DNA of 21,607 nt from Nemertoderma westbladi (Eukaryota; Xenacoelomorpha; Nemertodermatida; Nemertodermatidae), in NCBI GenBank assembly GCA_032718475.1, contig JAUCBJ010003557.1, forward strand, positions 1 through 21,607. The letters run 5' to 3'. This document shows positions 1-9,670 of this stretch, in pieces; positions within the stretch are counted from its first letter, which is position 1, and each line of letters starts with the position of its first letter. A program made the translations under genes and the position numbers. The notes below the pieces were generated by a model, which was given only the letters and a program-made list of their open reading frames with translations, was not told the DNA's origin and made no database searches.

Positions 1-363
1 TAATACTTCGTGGCTCGCCCCACAAGTAGTATTAGCAGTCCTAGACCACTGGCTTTGCCGAAGATAATAAAATAATCCATGGCCAGATGCGTTGCAGTGT
101 GATAGTAACCACACATGTGTGCTACATAATAAAAATATTGATTCACCAATTGAGGGAAAGGAGAACTTTAGGCCTACGGTAGGATTTTATGTGACTTGCT
201 TAAAGGCGTCTTGACGCCGTCTCTTGTAGTAATAATGGAATTTTCCAACATTTTCTTTCTGTGGCGTTTTATCAAACAATCTTTGGTGCCAATTTTGTAT
301 CTAATAAAAGTAACCAACAAAACCAAATTGGCACCATGCCAAAATTGATTTAACACGTTAGTT
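1..363. other. non-coding, nothing recognised
   Basis: No convincing gene. Short open frames here have no domain or codon signature. The stretch is AT-rich unique-looking DNA leading into the palindrome cluster that begins near 364. Confidence 0.5.
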
Positions 364-1186
364 GCAGATTGAGCACCGGTGCATAATTCGTGTTTTAACT
401 TTACTGCGGCAGGTTTTGCTCCCTGTCAACTTCTTACTGCGGATTGAGCACCGGTGAACATGACCTGTGCAGTGTGCAACCCTGTAGTGCGGAGCTATTT
501 TGGCTTGGCTAGCACTTAGTGCCGAGGCTATAAGTTGAGCACCGGTGCTCAAATACATATTCGGTATCTGTGACCTTTGTATGACTCATATATATATATT
601 TTTTGGGTTTGTGCACCGGTGCACAATCCGCACTACACAAGTGCCAGCGCGGATTAAGCGCCGGTGCTCAATATTTCCACATATATAAATATGGCGGGAT
701 TTTTAAAATGCTCTACTGTAGCATAGCTATTAGGCCTATTTGATGTAGTTCATTGTTAGTTAAGCAATTACTGTTAAAAACTGTTAATTTATATTGCATA
801 AGCAAATGTGCTGTAACAATAACAATGTTATTTTATATTGTTTATGTTTTACTTTCCAAACGTTATTAAAACCCAAATGATTGATGGTGGGTGGAGGGGG
901 GGGGGGTCGTTAAACTGCAGACATTGTTAACCCTGTAAAGGTAAAATCATAAAAAACATATAAAATGTGGATGAAATTCAACCTACTATCTCTGGACTGG
1001 AAGGAGGTATTGAGATGCCCTTTTTTCTATGGTGATTCTCCATTGTTTATAAATACAATGATTGTAAATTTGAGCACCGGTGCCCAAAGGCATTCCCACA
1101 AAATGTACTTAACAAAAAGTAATTTGTTGAGCACCGGTGCACAATCCGCAGTTGAGGAACTGCTCAGGAATGTTCACCGGTAACAA
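364..1186. repeat. cluster of eight ACCGGT-centred 18-bp palindromes
   Basis: Eight copies of a palindrome with consensus TTGAGCACCGGTGCTCAA lie in about 820 bp. Their centres (between CC and GG) fall near 377, 452, 543, 617, 662, 1078, 1135 and 1178. The copies at 535-552 (TTGAGC..GCTCAA) and 609-626 (TTGTGC..GCACAA) are perfect 18-bp palindromes. The others keep the ACCGGT or GCCGGT core with one or a few arm changes. Several copies have an extra arm GCGGATT on one side (copies near 452 and 662) or its complement AATCCGC on the other (copies near 617 and 1135). The palindromes are separated by unrelated sequence, so this is not a simple tandem repeat. The cluster lies 0.3-1.1 kb upstream of the zinc-finger exon. 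It may be a transcription-factor site cluster or remnants of a small foldback element. The motif is directly visible; any function is inference. Confidence 0.85.
896..906. repeat. G11 homopolymer
   Basis: Eleven consecutive G after a GGTGGGTGGA lead-in. G-rich tract that could form a quadruplex with the preceding GGTGGG runs; otherwise unremarkable. Confidence 0.8.
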
Positions 1187-1496
1187 AGAACCAGTGGTTT
1201 CGGAGCCGCAGCTAACGTGTTAATAATATTTGGAAACGATCGTTTAGATACCTTACTACATTATCGGTTGTCTTTATACCTAAAAAAGGTTTTGATTTGA
1301 TTTCGAGTGAAATTTGTTCGATATCGTCAGTCCCTGATGCTGTCTTATGTCCACTTATTATGGTATTGTAATGAAAGTTTCAGAAATTAATTTAATTTTA
1401 AACTAATGTAATCCAGTTAAGTAATAATATTGATTAATTATTGCATTACTTAGCAATGTTCTGATTTTAATAAATATTCTCCATTATTTTCTCTAG
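1187..1496 (+). other. probable intron end with splice acceptor
   Basis: AT-rich non-coding DNA ending in the pyrimidine-rich acceptor CATTATTTTCTCTAG (AG at 1495-1496; a second AG at 1499-1500). The frame of the zinc-finger ORF stays open back to this acceptor, upstream of the first ATG at 1532. The ATG is therefore probably internal, and earlier exons lie upstream, in this window or beyond it; I could not identify them. Confidence 0.5.
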
Positions 1497-2763
<1,267 letters not shown>

Positions 2764-2770
2764 CTTTAGC

Positions 2771-2808
2771 AATAAATAAATATTCTGAATCTTGACTGTG
2801 CGAATAAA
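2771..2808 (+). promoter_or_regulatory. poly(A) signals of the zinc-finger gene
   Basis: Overlapping AATAAA hexamers at 2771-2776 and 2775-2780 begin 8 bp after the stop codon, and a third lies at 2803-2808. A TGTTG-rich stretch follows at about 2815-2830, as expected for a downstream GU-rich element. Their position supports the exon being the 3' terminal one. Confidence 0.6.
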
Positions 2809-4728
2809 TTTTATATGTTGTTGTTGTTGAAACTCTTGACCAAATATAACCTACCAGATATTTAGTCGGTAGCAACATCCTTTGTATAACTGTAAAGTCC
2901 AGTAGTATACCGCCTACCAGATCCTAGTAACGAAGTACCTTACTGTAGAATCCAGCAGTGTATACGGGCTCGTACAGTATCTGACAAGAAATCCCAGTCC
3001 AGGGTGTCTAAATAAACAGATACTAAGTACACAAACTACTACTGGCAAGGAACGGAGCCTGATGTCTATTCTAATACGTGGGCGAATCAAATGCCCGGGC
3101 TAACTAGACAAACAGGATCCCCGGCCTCTAGGCTGGTGATGCAGATGTACAGTCTACTAATACAGACCAAACTCACGGGAAAACAATCCCCGCATAGCGA
3201 ATCCTAACTATCGCTAATGGGCCTAAAATACCGTAAACTTGCCGCAGTGTGATTTTTATGGGTATATACGAGCTAGCGGGTCAACGACACTAGCATAAAA
3301 CAATACTGCCGACAGGAAAATAGCAGTCAAAAAGGTGCCTCTATGCCTGAGTAAAACATATACCAAATATCCAAATATCAAAAAAACCAAATATCTCCTC
3401 ACATATAAACAAGAATAACTCTTACTTGTAAATCAGTAGCTTAGATCTCAAGATGCGTGTGTGTGTTACGAGTAAAACAATTTTGGTGTATCGCCGTTAT
3501 ACTGGGTTTTGGTGATTTTAATCAAAATAACAATACCGGGCGCTAGCTACTCGAATAAGCTAGTCGCACGCTGTAGGCGCAATACTTACAAACTGACGTC
3601 AAAAGGGCTCTCTCCTCCTTCATTCACAACTCAACCGGGCAATTACGGTGTTAGTAACTACACCCGTGATCGGCACTAATACCAGATTCGGATTGTGAGA
3701 TAAAGAAATAGGTGTTAATTTACTACCGTATGTATAGCTGATCTGGTATATAAATGATTCTAGAACTTTGTTACTGTGGCAGTGTGGTGGACTACAGTAA
3801 ATACCTATCGTACGTGGCAAGGGCGCGGTAGGATGTTAGTAAACCTCCCTAAGCCAAACATGTGCCGGTAGCAGAAAGCTGCCTCTTGCCTGATCAAATA
3901 CTTTGGAATCAGACAGGTCAGTCAATCTATAAGGCCTACAGAGCTAACCGGTACTGTACTGTCGGTACTGCAAATCACCAAATTATAGAGCGTGCTATTC
4001 GCACCTAAGTGTACTTACGCATACTGACGAACAGCAACAGCTCGCACCTGTAGGAGATACAGGTTGACCGGAGTTTTTCCTGTCTGAATCTGAGATATTT
4101 GATCGTAAATTTTACGGCGTCCCAGGACGGCGTCACACTTTACCCTGATATAAGGTCTTACTGCGGGCAAGGGCGTCGAACACAGTCTTACCTTCCTCTG
4201 ACGTGGGCGCTTTCAGGCAGTGGGGCATGCTTTCGAAATGGATGGGCGAAGATAATGTGGGCTCCTTAATGCGTCGTGGACATCTTTCCCTAACAGAAGC
4301 CTAACGGTCTAGGCAGCCATTGTATTTTAACGTAAAGACTTATCAAATTAAACTAACTTTAGAAATAACTTTACAAATTAGAATACTAAGGATAGTTAAG
4401 AGTAACAAGTCATAAAGGAACAAGTTAGGGTGAGGTGCTAAGACGTATAACTAGTAAGTGATAACCGAAGGGCAAACGCCCCCGTATAGCAATCCTGAGC
4501 ATGGAATCAACCAGAACATTCTATGTACGCACATTGGAGCAATAAATTATCAAGTGCCCTACTATTGGCCCAACTCATCGTTCCACGTGTTGTACGCACC
4601 TCATTGGCTTATCTAATTTAATGAAACCGAAAATATAGTAGCCCAAAATACAAATTTACTGACCCAGATTACCACAGACCTTACAACCTTGATTTTAGCC
4701 TATCGTAGTGTATTGTCTCAAACCGATT
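2809..4728. other. 1.9 kb without recognisable gene
   Basis: No open frame with a domain signature on either strand, no clear terminal repeats, no tRNA boxes. Base composition is mixed with many TAC/GTA words. A weak pair of related ~60-bp segments, each starting CTACCAGAT and ending in TCCAGYAGTRTATAC, is seen at about 2850-2965. It may be old transposon debris; I cannot classify it. Confidence 0.4.
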
Positions 4729-5010
4729 TGTACTGTATAGAATAGTAACGTATTTATTGTATTGTATTGCCTGTATTTTACTGTATCGTATTGCAATGTA
4801 TCGTATTGTAGTGTATTGTATAGTAAAGTATTGTATTATCTGGTATTGTACTGTGAAGCATTGTATTGTATTGTTACGTGTTCTATTGTAAAGTACTGTA
4901 TCATATTATAGTGTTTAGTGTTGTATTGTAAAGTTTTGTACTGTATTATATTGCTTAGTATTGTATTGTAAAGTTTTGTGCTGTATTACATTGTTTAGTA
5001 TCGTATTACG
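4729..5010. repeat. degenerate TATTG low-complexity tract
   Basis: Imperfect repeats of TATTG/TACTG pentamers (TGTATTGTATTG..), with a longer sub-period of about 40-50 bp near the end (TTTAGTATTGTATTGTAAAG recurs). Typical decayed microsatellite; non-coding. Confidence 0.75.
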
Positions 5011-5040
5011 TACCTTAAATTATGTATTATTAATTAAATA

Positions 5041-5108
5041 CCCAGATTCGAACTCCTGACCTACTTAGAATGTAACCCGCTCCTTAACCTACTCGACCAC
5101 TGCGCCAA
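5041..5108 (-). repeat. tRNA-derived remnant (SINE head or tRNA pseudogene)
   Basis: Read on the minus strand, an A-box-like TGGCGCAGTGG (5098-5108) is followed after about 43 bp by a B-box-like AGTTCGAATCT (5044-5054). The spacing suits a tRNA with a long variable arm (Leu/Ser type). The T stem and acceptor stem do not pair, so this is not a working tRNA gene but a SINE head or a decayed tRNA copy. Confidence 0.4.
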
Positions 5109-5862
5109 TGGAAACCCAATTGAAATTATAACTATTGTAGGAAATAGGCATGTTACAACAACTACAAATCAAGGCAAAATACGTCGGATTTAGAAAGTTT
5201 TTTTACGTAGTACTGTAGATATCTACCTTAACTGTAAAATAATCTCACACCACTCCATGAAAACAGTAAGTAAGACTGTTTTCACCAATCGAAATACAAA
5301 TTAATAACTAAAATATCTCTCTAAATCTAGGATAGGGCCTAAAATATAAAATAATCACTGCTTTAAATCTATTGCATACTAAATATTGCCGGTACTGCGT
5401 AAATATAAAACCTTTGTACATACGTACATATAGAAATACAAATTTACTATCTAATATTATCGAGCTTGGTGCATAAAATATAAAAGGGCTTCGGTTCGGG
5501 TATCCAAAATTAAACAAATTAACAAATTAAAGCAAAATAATTTAAACTTTCATATAATATAATATTGCAAATACATAATAAATTCACTAAATTAAATCAG
5601 TCCAAATATAATAATACAATAATTTCAAATAGGTTCTAAAGTGTCCTCCTGACGAGCTTAAAAGTTCGTCCTGCTGGTTCTAGATGTCTTCTCCTGAGCG
5701 CTAATCGCTAACGGTAGGCTTCCAAGCTTACTGTTAAATGTTTGACAACATATAGTAGGCTGAAGGCCATTCAAATAACTGAGTTTTACTGTCAGTGTTT
5801 TATAATCACAGTAATCAATAATAGCACAGTCTGAATATAATAGTATGGTAGTGACGACGGTT
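5109..5862. other. AT-rich, nothing recognised
   Basis: AT-rich DNA with no plausible reading frame, ending in a slightly GC-richer stretch (5640-5760) before the first copy of the 410-bp repeat. Confidence 0.4.
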
Positions 5863-6274
5863 AAAACTGTTCCGGTCTCACAACTGCATAGGAACCAACT
5901 GAACCAGTAATCAATAACTACAACGGTTATATTATCATTGATACATATTAAATTACCTCTACAGTGGCCTGAGTATCCAATAGATGCGCTCTAATCACCC
6001 CGAATGTGCTCTCCTACCCACCATTGGCTTAACCTGATTAATTGTCACCTCGCCACTCCCTGTTGCCACTGTCCCTATGTGCTAGCCTTACTAGCTTGTT
6101 TGTCCCTCTGAGGTAGTTTGACCTCTCAACTCTCCCTGTGGCTTGCGGCGTGTATCGCCTTAGTTGGTTGTGAGGTGACATTATTATTGGTAATGTCACC
6201 TCGCCAACTATAATTGGTAAAATGCCACTAATCCCATTTTCGGTGGGTAATGCAGGGAATTGAATCCGCTTACA
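5863..6274 (-). repeat. 410-bp repeat, left copy (candidate LTR or mobile intron)
   Basis: Nearly identical to 9261-9670 (about 95 % by eye, mostly transitions, plus a 2-bp indel and small local changes). Read on the minus strand the unit begins TGTAAGC and ends CCGGAACAGTTTT. It can be framed as TG..CA, as in LTRs, or as GTAAGC..CAG, as in a spliceosomal intron. A run of G (complement of 6277-6288) and AG lies just before the minus-strand start, as a polypurine tract would precede a 3' LTR. No target-site duplication is visible around the pair, and no TGG-type primer-binding site follows the other copy. The unit carries an internal hairpin at 6161-6210. The repeat itself is certain; its class is not. 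Confidence 0.8.
6161..6210 (-). other. conserved nested hairpin inside the 410-bp repeat
   Basis: TAGTTGG (6161-6167) pairs with CCAACTA (6204-6210), and inside it GAGGTGACATTA (6172-6183) pairs with TAATGTCACCTC (6191-6202) around a 7-nt loop. The right copy of the repeat has one change in the stem that leaves a G-U pair if the minus strand is the RNA strand. Confidence 0.6.
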
Positions 6275-6276
6275 CT

Positions 6277-6317
6277 CCCCCCCCCCCCATGCTATCTTCC
6301 CGGTGAGAAGATAGCAT
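6277..6317. other. C12 tract plus perfect 11-bp hairpin
   Basis: C run at 6277-6288, immediately followed by ATGCTATCTTC (6289-6299), a 7-nt loop CCGGTGA, and GAAGATAGCAT (6307-6317). The stem is perfect. It sits 3 bp beyond the end of the left 410-bp repeat. On the minus strand the G run adjoins the repeat like a polypurine tract. Confidence 0.7.
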
Positions 6318-6838
6318 CAACTAGCTTCAATTCCGCTGGAATCCAATCTAATATTGGATGTGGGGTGGAAGTTTCTTCTCGGGGTTGGCTTTCCATGCCA
6401 GCCCCCATGGGTCTGTTATCACTACCCATCCTTGGTACATCTGTGAGCTATGCTGTACCAAGGCATCTGGCGTCTCTGTTTTAGACGATCGCCCTCACTC
6501 CTCACACAATTTTACCTCTAGGACTTTGTTGTCCCTTCCTCTCTCGTCAGTCCCTTGGGACTCATCCCCGTCTATGCTCGCTCCCCACACTTGAATCCAG
6601 CACCCCTTTTCACTCTTAACTCTAGCACTTCTCCCCATGCTCCCCTGATACTCAACCCGTCTTATCCCCACTCACTTCTGTCGGGCCTCACATTCTCGTT
6701 TATGCCGTCGCACTCAAGAAGTGTGATCCATTTAATGTCTCGTCCTCCTGTTCTAGTCAATTAGTCCCCAGTCCCAGTAGCTAATTGGAAAAAGGTTGTA
6801 CTTGACTATAGTACGTATATTATATATTATACATTCAT
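6318..6838. other. internal region, nothing recognised
   Basis: C/T-rich on the plus strand. Plus-strand open frames here are short, rich in Ser, Pro and Leu, and read as composition effects. No domain seen. Confidence 0.35.
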
Positions 6839-7204
6839 CTACACGATGTGTCTTAGCCCCCCCCTTTCGGAGGTGATATGACTCGTCTCTCCCGGTCTCG
6901 CCCCCCACCCGAGTGAATCCGCAAGTCCCACACCACACTCCTCTCGGAACTTGTCCCACTCCATCGGCTTGTGGCACGTGAGTCCCATCAAATGACCCAT
7001 CGCCACGGCTCCGTATCGTCCCGTGTTATCCAACAATCCTAATCCATCAGGTTTCGTCATAGCCATGTAGACTACCTGCATGTCCAGAAGATTCCGGGTG
7101 CCCGGTCCAATAATCCTCTCCACGTTGCCGCGTGTCGCCGATCCAATCTCCATCGTAGTCTTTGACCTTGCCAGCTTCTGTATCGTATACGGTAGGTGGT
7201 TCAA
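6839..7204 (-). CDS. unidentified 121-residue open frame, possible exon
   Basis: I do not recognise the family. The frame has balanced amino-acid composition and looks coding (for example TTMEIGSATRGN, LDMQVVYMAMTKPDGLG, HKPMEWDKFREECGV). It has no real ATG at its beginning: it opens right after ACTAACTAAAATTTAG on the minus strand, which looks like a branch point plus a 3' splice acceptor. This could therefore be an internal exon or the broken-off part of a mobile-element gene. The C-terminal 25 residues (after about GVGLADS) look less natural, and a GT that might serve as donor lies near 6911. It lies between the two 410-bp repeats and in the same orientation as the other minus-strand coding remnants, so it may belong to the same element. 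Confidence 0.4.
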   Translation of the reverse strand: MNHLPYTIQKLARSKTTMEIGSATRGNVERIIGPGTRNLLDMQVVYMAMTKPDGLGLLDNTGRYGAVAMGHLMGLTCHKPMEWDKFREECGVGLADSLGWGARPGETSHITSERGGLRHIV

Positions 7205-7603
7205 CTAAATTTTAGTTAGTTTAAATCAGTGATGGCCTACCTCCTATCTTGTTTTTCCTATAATTTTGTACAATGTGCCAATTTACTCTAAATTTAACAT
7301 TTTCTCAGTTGCCTTTTAATAGTGATTCTAGAATTTTCTCCCCCAGTTGCCATAATTTGTTAATTTTAGTACTATTTATATTCCCCCCTACATGTGCTAT
7401 TATGCTATCTGCCATCTGATTACTTACTTAAGTAATCCGTCTCTACTTGTATACAGAGAAGACTAGCTACAGTTTTCTTATTACCGTACTAGCTTCCTAC
7501 CAGACAGTTTCCTGGCTCTGTAACATTACCCTTAGTCTGCACTACGGGCTATGCGCTACAGTAGTCTAGTTCGTGCAGCCTACACAGTCTATCCTACTAT
7601 GCC
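7205..7603. other. nothing recognised
   Basis: AT-rich spacer with no plausible frame, between the minus-strand ORF and the 84-bp tandem repeat. Confidence 0.35.
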
Positions 7604-8075
7604 TACATGGCCCCCCTTAACTCCTCACATGGCGCCCTCAGTGCCCACAAGTTTACGGTACTGTGTACCCCTCTACTACAGTATGCGTACATACCCCCCT
7701 CAACTCCTCATGTGGCACCCACAGTGCCCACAAGTTTATGGTACTATGTACCCCTCAACTACGGTATGCGTACATACCCCCCCTCAATTCCTCACGTGGC
7801 GCCCTCAGTGCCCACAAGTTTACGGTACTATGTACCCCTCAACTACGGTATGTGTACATTTCCCCCCTCAATTCCTCATGTGGCGCCCTCAGTGCCCACA
7901 AGTTTATGGTACTGTGTACCCCTCAACTACGGTATGCGTACATACCCCCCCTCAATTCCTCATGTGGCACCCTCAGTGCCCACAAGTTTACGGTACTCTG
8001 TACCCCTCAACTACGGTATGCGTACATATCCCCCTCAACTTCTCACGTGGCGCCCTCAGTGCCCACAAGTTTAGT
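7604..8075. repeat. 84-bp tandem repeat, about 5.7 copies
   Basis: The marker word GTGCCCACAA begins at 7641, 7724, 7808, 7892, 7976 and 8059, giving a period of 83-84 bp. Units share CCTCAAYTCCTCAYGTGGC and GGTACTRTGTACCCCTC. All three plus-strand frames are open because the period is a multiple of three and the unit lacks stops. This is a property of the repeat, not evidence for a protein. Confidence 0.9.
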
Positions 8076-8086
8076 GCGTATGTAAA

Positions 8087-8210
8087 TTAGATACGTTGGT
8101 ACATTATTGTACCCATCTGACGTACGTAATTTTAACTACCTACACTTGTATATTATGTACGTTGGTACGTCCGTACCCATCAGACGTACATAATGCCTAC
8201 CTACAGCGTA
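8087..8210. repeat. two ~60-bp repeats with a nested inverted repeat
   Basis: Two related segments each carry TACGTTGGTAC, then GTACCCATC, GACGTAC and a final CTACCTACA. The second holds a perfect 11-bp inverted repeat, ATTATGTACGT (8152-8162) with ACGTACATAAT (8184-8194), enclosing a second stem GGTACG/CGTACC (8164-8177). Confidence 0.6.
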
Positions 8211-8224
8211 CCTTGGTACTAGTG

Positions 8225-8261
8225 TTTTACTTATTTTATTTTTATTTATTTATTTTATTTT
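8225..8261 (-). promoter_or_regulatory. A-rich tract with repeated AATAAA on the minus strand
   Basis: The plus strand is a run of TTTATTTATTTTATTT words; on the minus strand this is repeated AATAAA/AAATAAAT. It overlaps the end of the minus-strand frame that stops at 8242. It could be the poly(A) signal region of that transcript or the A-rich 3' tail of a retroposed copy. Confidence 0.45.
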
Positions 8262-9257
8262 GTGGGAAGGGTGTTTCGCCCTCATTCCCACCCCCCTCAG
8301 TCCAACTTATTGGACGACTCGACAACCTAAGGGTGATTTTTTCCAGCAGGCAACTCTCCCACTGCCCCCCTGTAGGTCCTCTTATTCTTCGCCCCACTCT
8401 CCTTGTCAATTCCAACTCTCTTGGAATTGACCTTCCCTTCTCCACCCTAAAATCGGGTCTTTCCGTCACCTCACTGATCTCCTCATGGTCCCCTGGCAGC
8501 AAAATGCCACCCCTCATCTTGTCGTCACTTGGCGGTAGAATGCCGCCCTTCATGCCATCCTCACTGGCACATGCCACCTCTGCCGCCCCCCCCTCAACAT
8601 GCTCGCCAGCGCTAAAGCCCCCGATGACCCCCGGCCATCCCTCAGCACGCACAATGGCTTACCATTTAATGCCCCCTCGCACTCTGCCAGTCCCGTGTGC
8701 AACACGTCTCCTTTAACTTTCCTATCTCCATTACCCTTCATGATCAGCTCCTCTCCCTTTGGATTAACCTTCTTACATCCTCTCCCTTTCCACCTTGTCT
8801 TCTTATTCGACCTACTCTCTATCGGTATGCTTCTTAATTGGACCGGCGTCTCTTCCGGACATCTCTCCGGATATCTCGCTGTCCACTCTTCTCCATCCTC
8901 ATACCGATACTCGCCAGGAACATCTATGTTCCATCCCATTGCCTCTAGGTCCTGTGCGTCGAACCCATTCTCCTCCGCCCACTCCCTTGCTGTTACTTGT
9001 TGTCCTGTCTCCTCTACCAACGGTACTTCTCTGGATTCGTCCTCCACCCTTTCCACTACCATATGGGACCTCCCCATCGCCCGTCTTTGACTTCTGCTCG
9101 GGCCGTTCCCCATATGGGACCTCCCCATCACCCGTCTTTGACTTCTGCTCGGGCTGTTTCTCATATGGGACCTCCCTATCACCCGTCTTTGGTTTCTCCT
9201 GTATGTCCTCAATGGTACCGGACAGCATGCATCCTGATGTTTCGGATACGACAACTG
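8242..9257 (-). pseudogene. minus-strand coding remnant, acidic repeat-bearing protein
   Basis: Family not recognised. Three overlapping minus-strand frames look coding in relay, which implies at least two frameshifts. From 9228 to about 9060 the frame with KTGDGEVPYGERPEQ repeats reads best: a 17-residue unit, 51 bp at the DNA level, 3 copies. From about 9060 to 8650 the frame with VEETGQQVTAREWAEENG and DVPGEYRYEDGEEWT reads best. From about 8650 to 8242 the frame with GGILPPSDDKMRGGILLPGD reads best, ending at a TAA inside an A-rich tract. The protein would be hydrophilic, strongly charged and without membrane segments. It could be a Gag-like or structural protein of a retroelement, or the 3' exon of the gene at 9671-11164, from which it is separated only by the right 410-bp repeat. 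The choice of frame is by composition only. Confidence 0.45.
9060..9199. repeat. 51-bp tandem repeat, about 2.7 copies
   Basis: ATATGGGACCTCCC recurs at 9061, 9112 and 9163. The 51-bp period keeps all frames open; the units lie within the minus-strand coding remnant. Confidence 0.85.
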
Positions 9258-9260
9258 CTC

Positions 9261-9670
9261 AAAACTGTTCCGGTCTCACAACTGCATAGGAACTAACTGA
9301 ACCAGTAATCAATAACTACAACGGTTATATTATCATTGATACATATTAAATTACCTCTACAGTGGCCTGAGTATCCAATAGATGTGCTCTAATCACCCCG
9401 AATGTGCTCTCCTACCCACCATTGGCTTAACCTGATTAATTGTCACCTCGCCACTCTCTGTTGCCACTGTCCCTACATTCTAGCCTTACTCGCTTGTTTG
9501 TCCCTCTGAGGTGGTTTGACCTCTCAACTTTCCCTGTGGCTTACGGTGTGTATCGCCTTAGTTGGTTGTGAGATGACATTATTATTGGTAATGTCACCTC
9601 GCCAACTAATTGGTAAAATGCCACTAATCCCATTTTTGGTAGGTAAAGCAGGGAATTGAGTCTGCTTACA
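9261..9670 (-). repeat. 410-bp repeat, right copy (candidate LTR or mobile intron)
   Basis: Second copy of the 5863-6274 unit in the same orientation, with about twenty differences. On the minus strand it starts exactly where a coding-like frame (..LRQLIEIAENLP) meets TGTAAGC, which contains a strong donor-like GTAAGC. It ends in GGAACAG with another AG (GAGCAG) 10 bp later, and coding-like frames resume beyond. It could thus be an intron inside one minus-strand gene, or a 5' LTR inserted in or next to an older gene. The hairpin of the left copy is preserved. Confidence 0.8.

Noticed and set aside
965-1183. 72-codon plus-strand frame over the palindrome cluster
   Set aside because: No domain; the repeated LSTGAQ text is only the translation of the DNA palindrome.
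5041-5108. Functional tRNA-Leu/Ser gene
   Set aside because: T stem and acceptor stem do not pair.
6289-6324. Helitron 3' end (hairpin followed by CTAG)
   Set aside because: The CTRR-like word is only 3 bp from the hairpin and is not followed by T; no matching 5' TC end or Rep/helicase remnant was seen.
6260-6764. Ser/Pro-rich plus-strand frames
   Set aside because: Composition effect of a C/T-rich stretch; no conserved motif.
7551-8090. Three overlapping plus-strand open frames as proteins
   Set aside because: All three frames are open through an 84-bp tandem repeat; no unique flanking coding sequence.
5863-9670. Complete autonomous LTR retrotransposon
   Set aside because: No protease, reverse transcriptase, RNase H or integrase motifs were seen between the repeats, and no target-site duplication.
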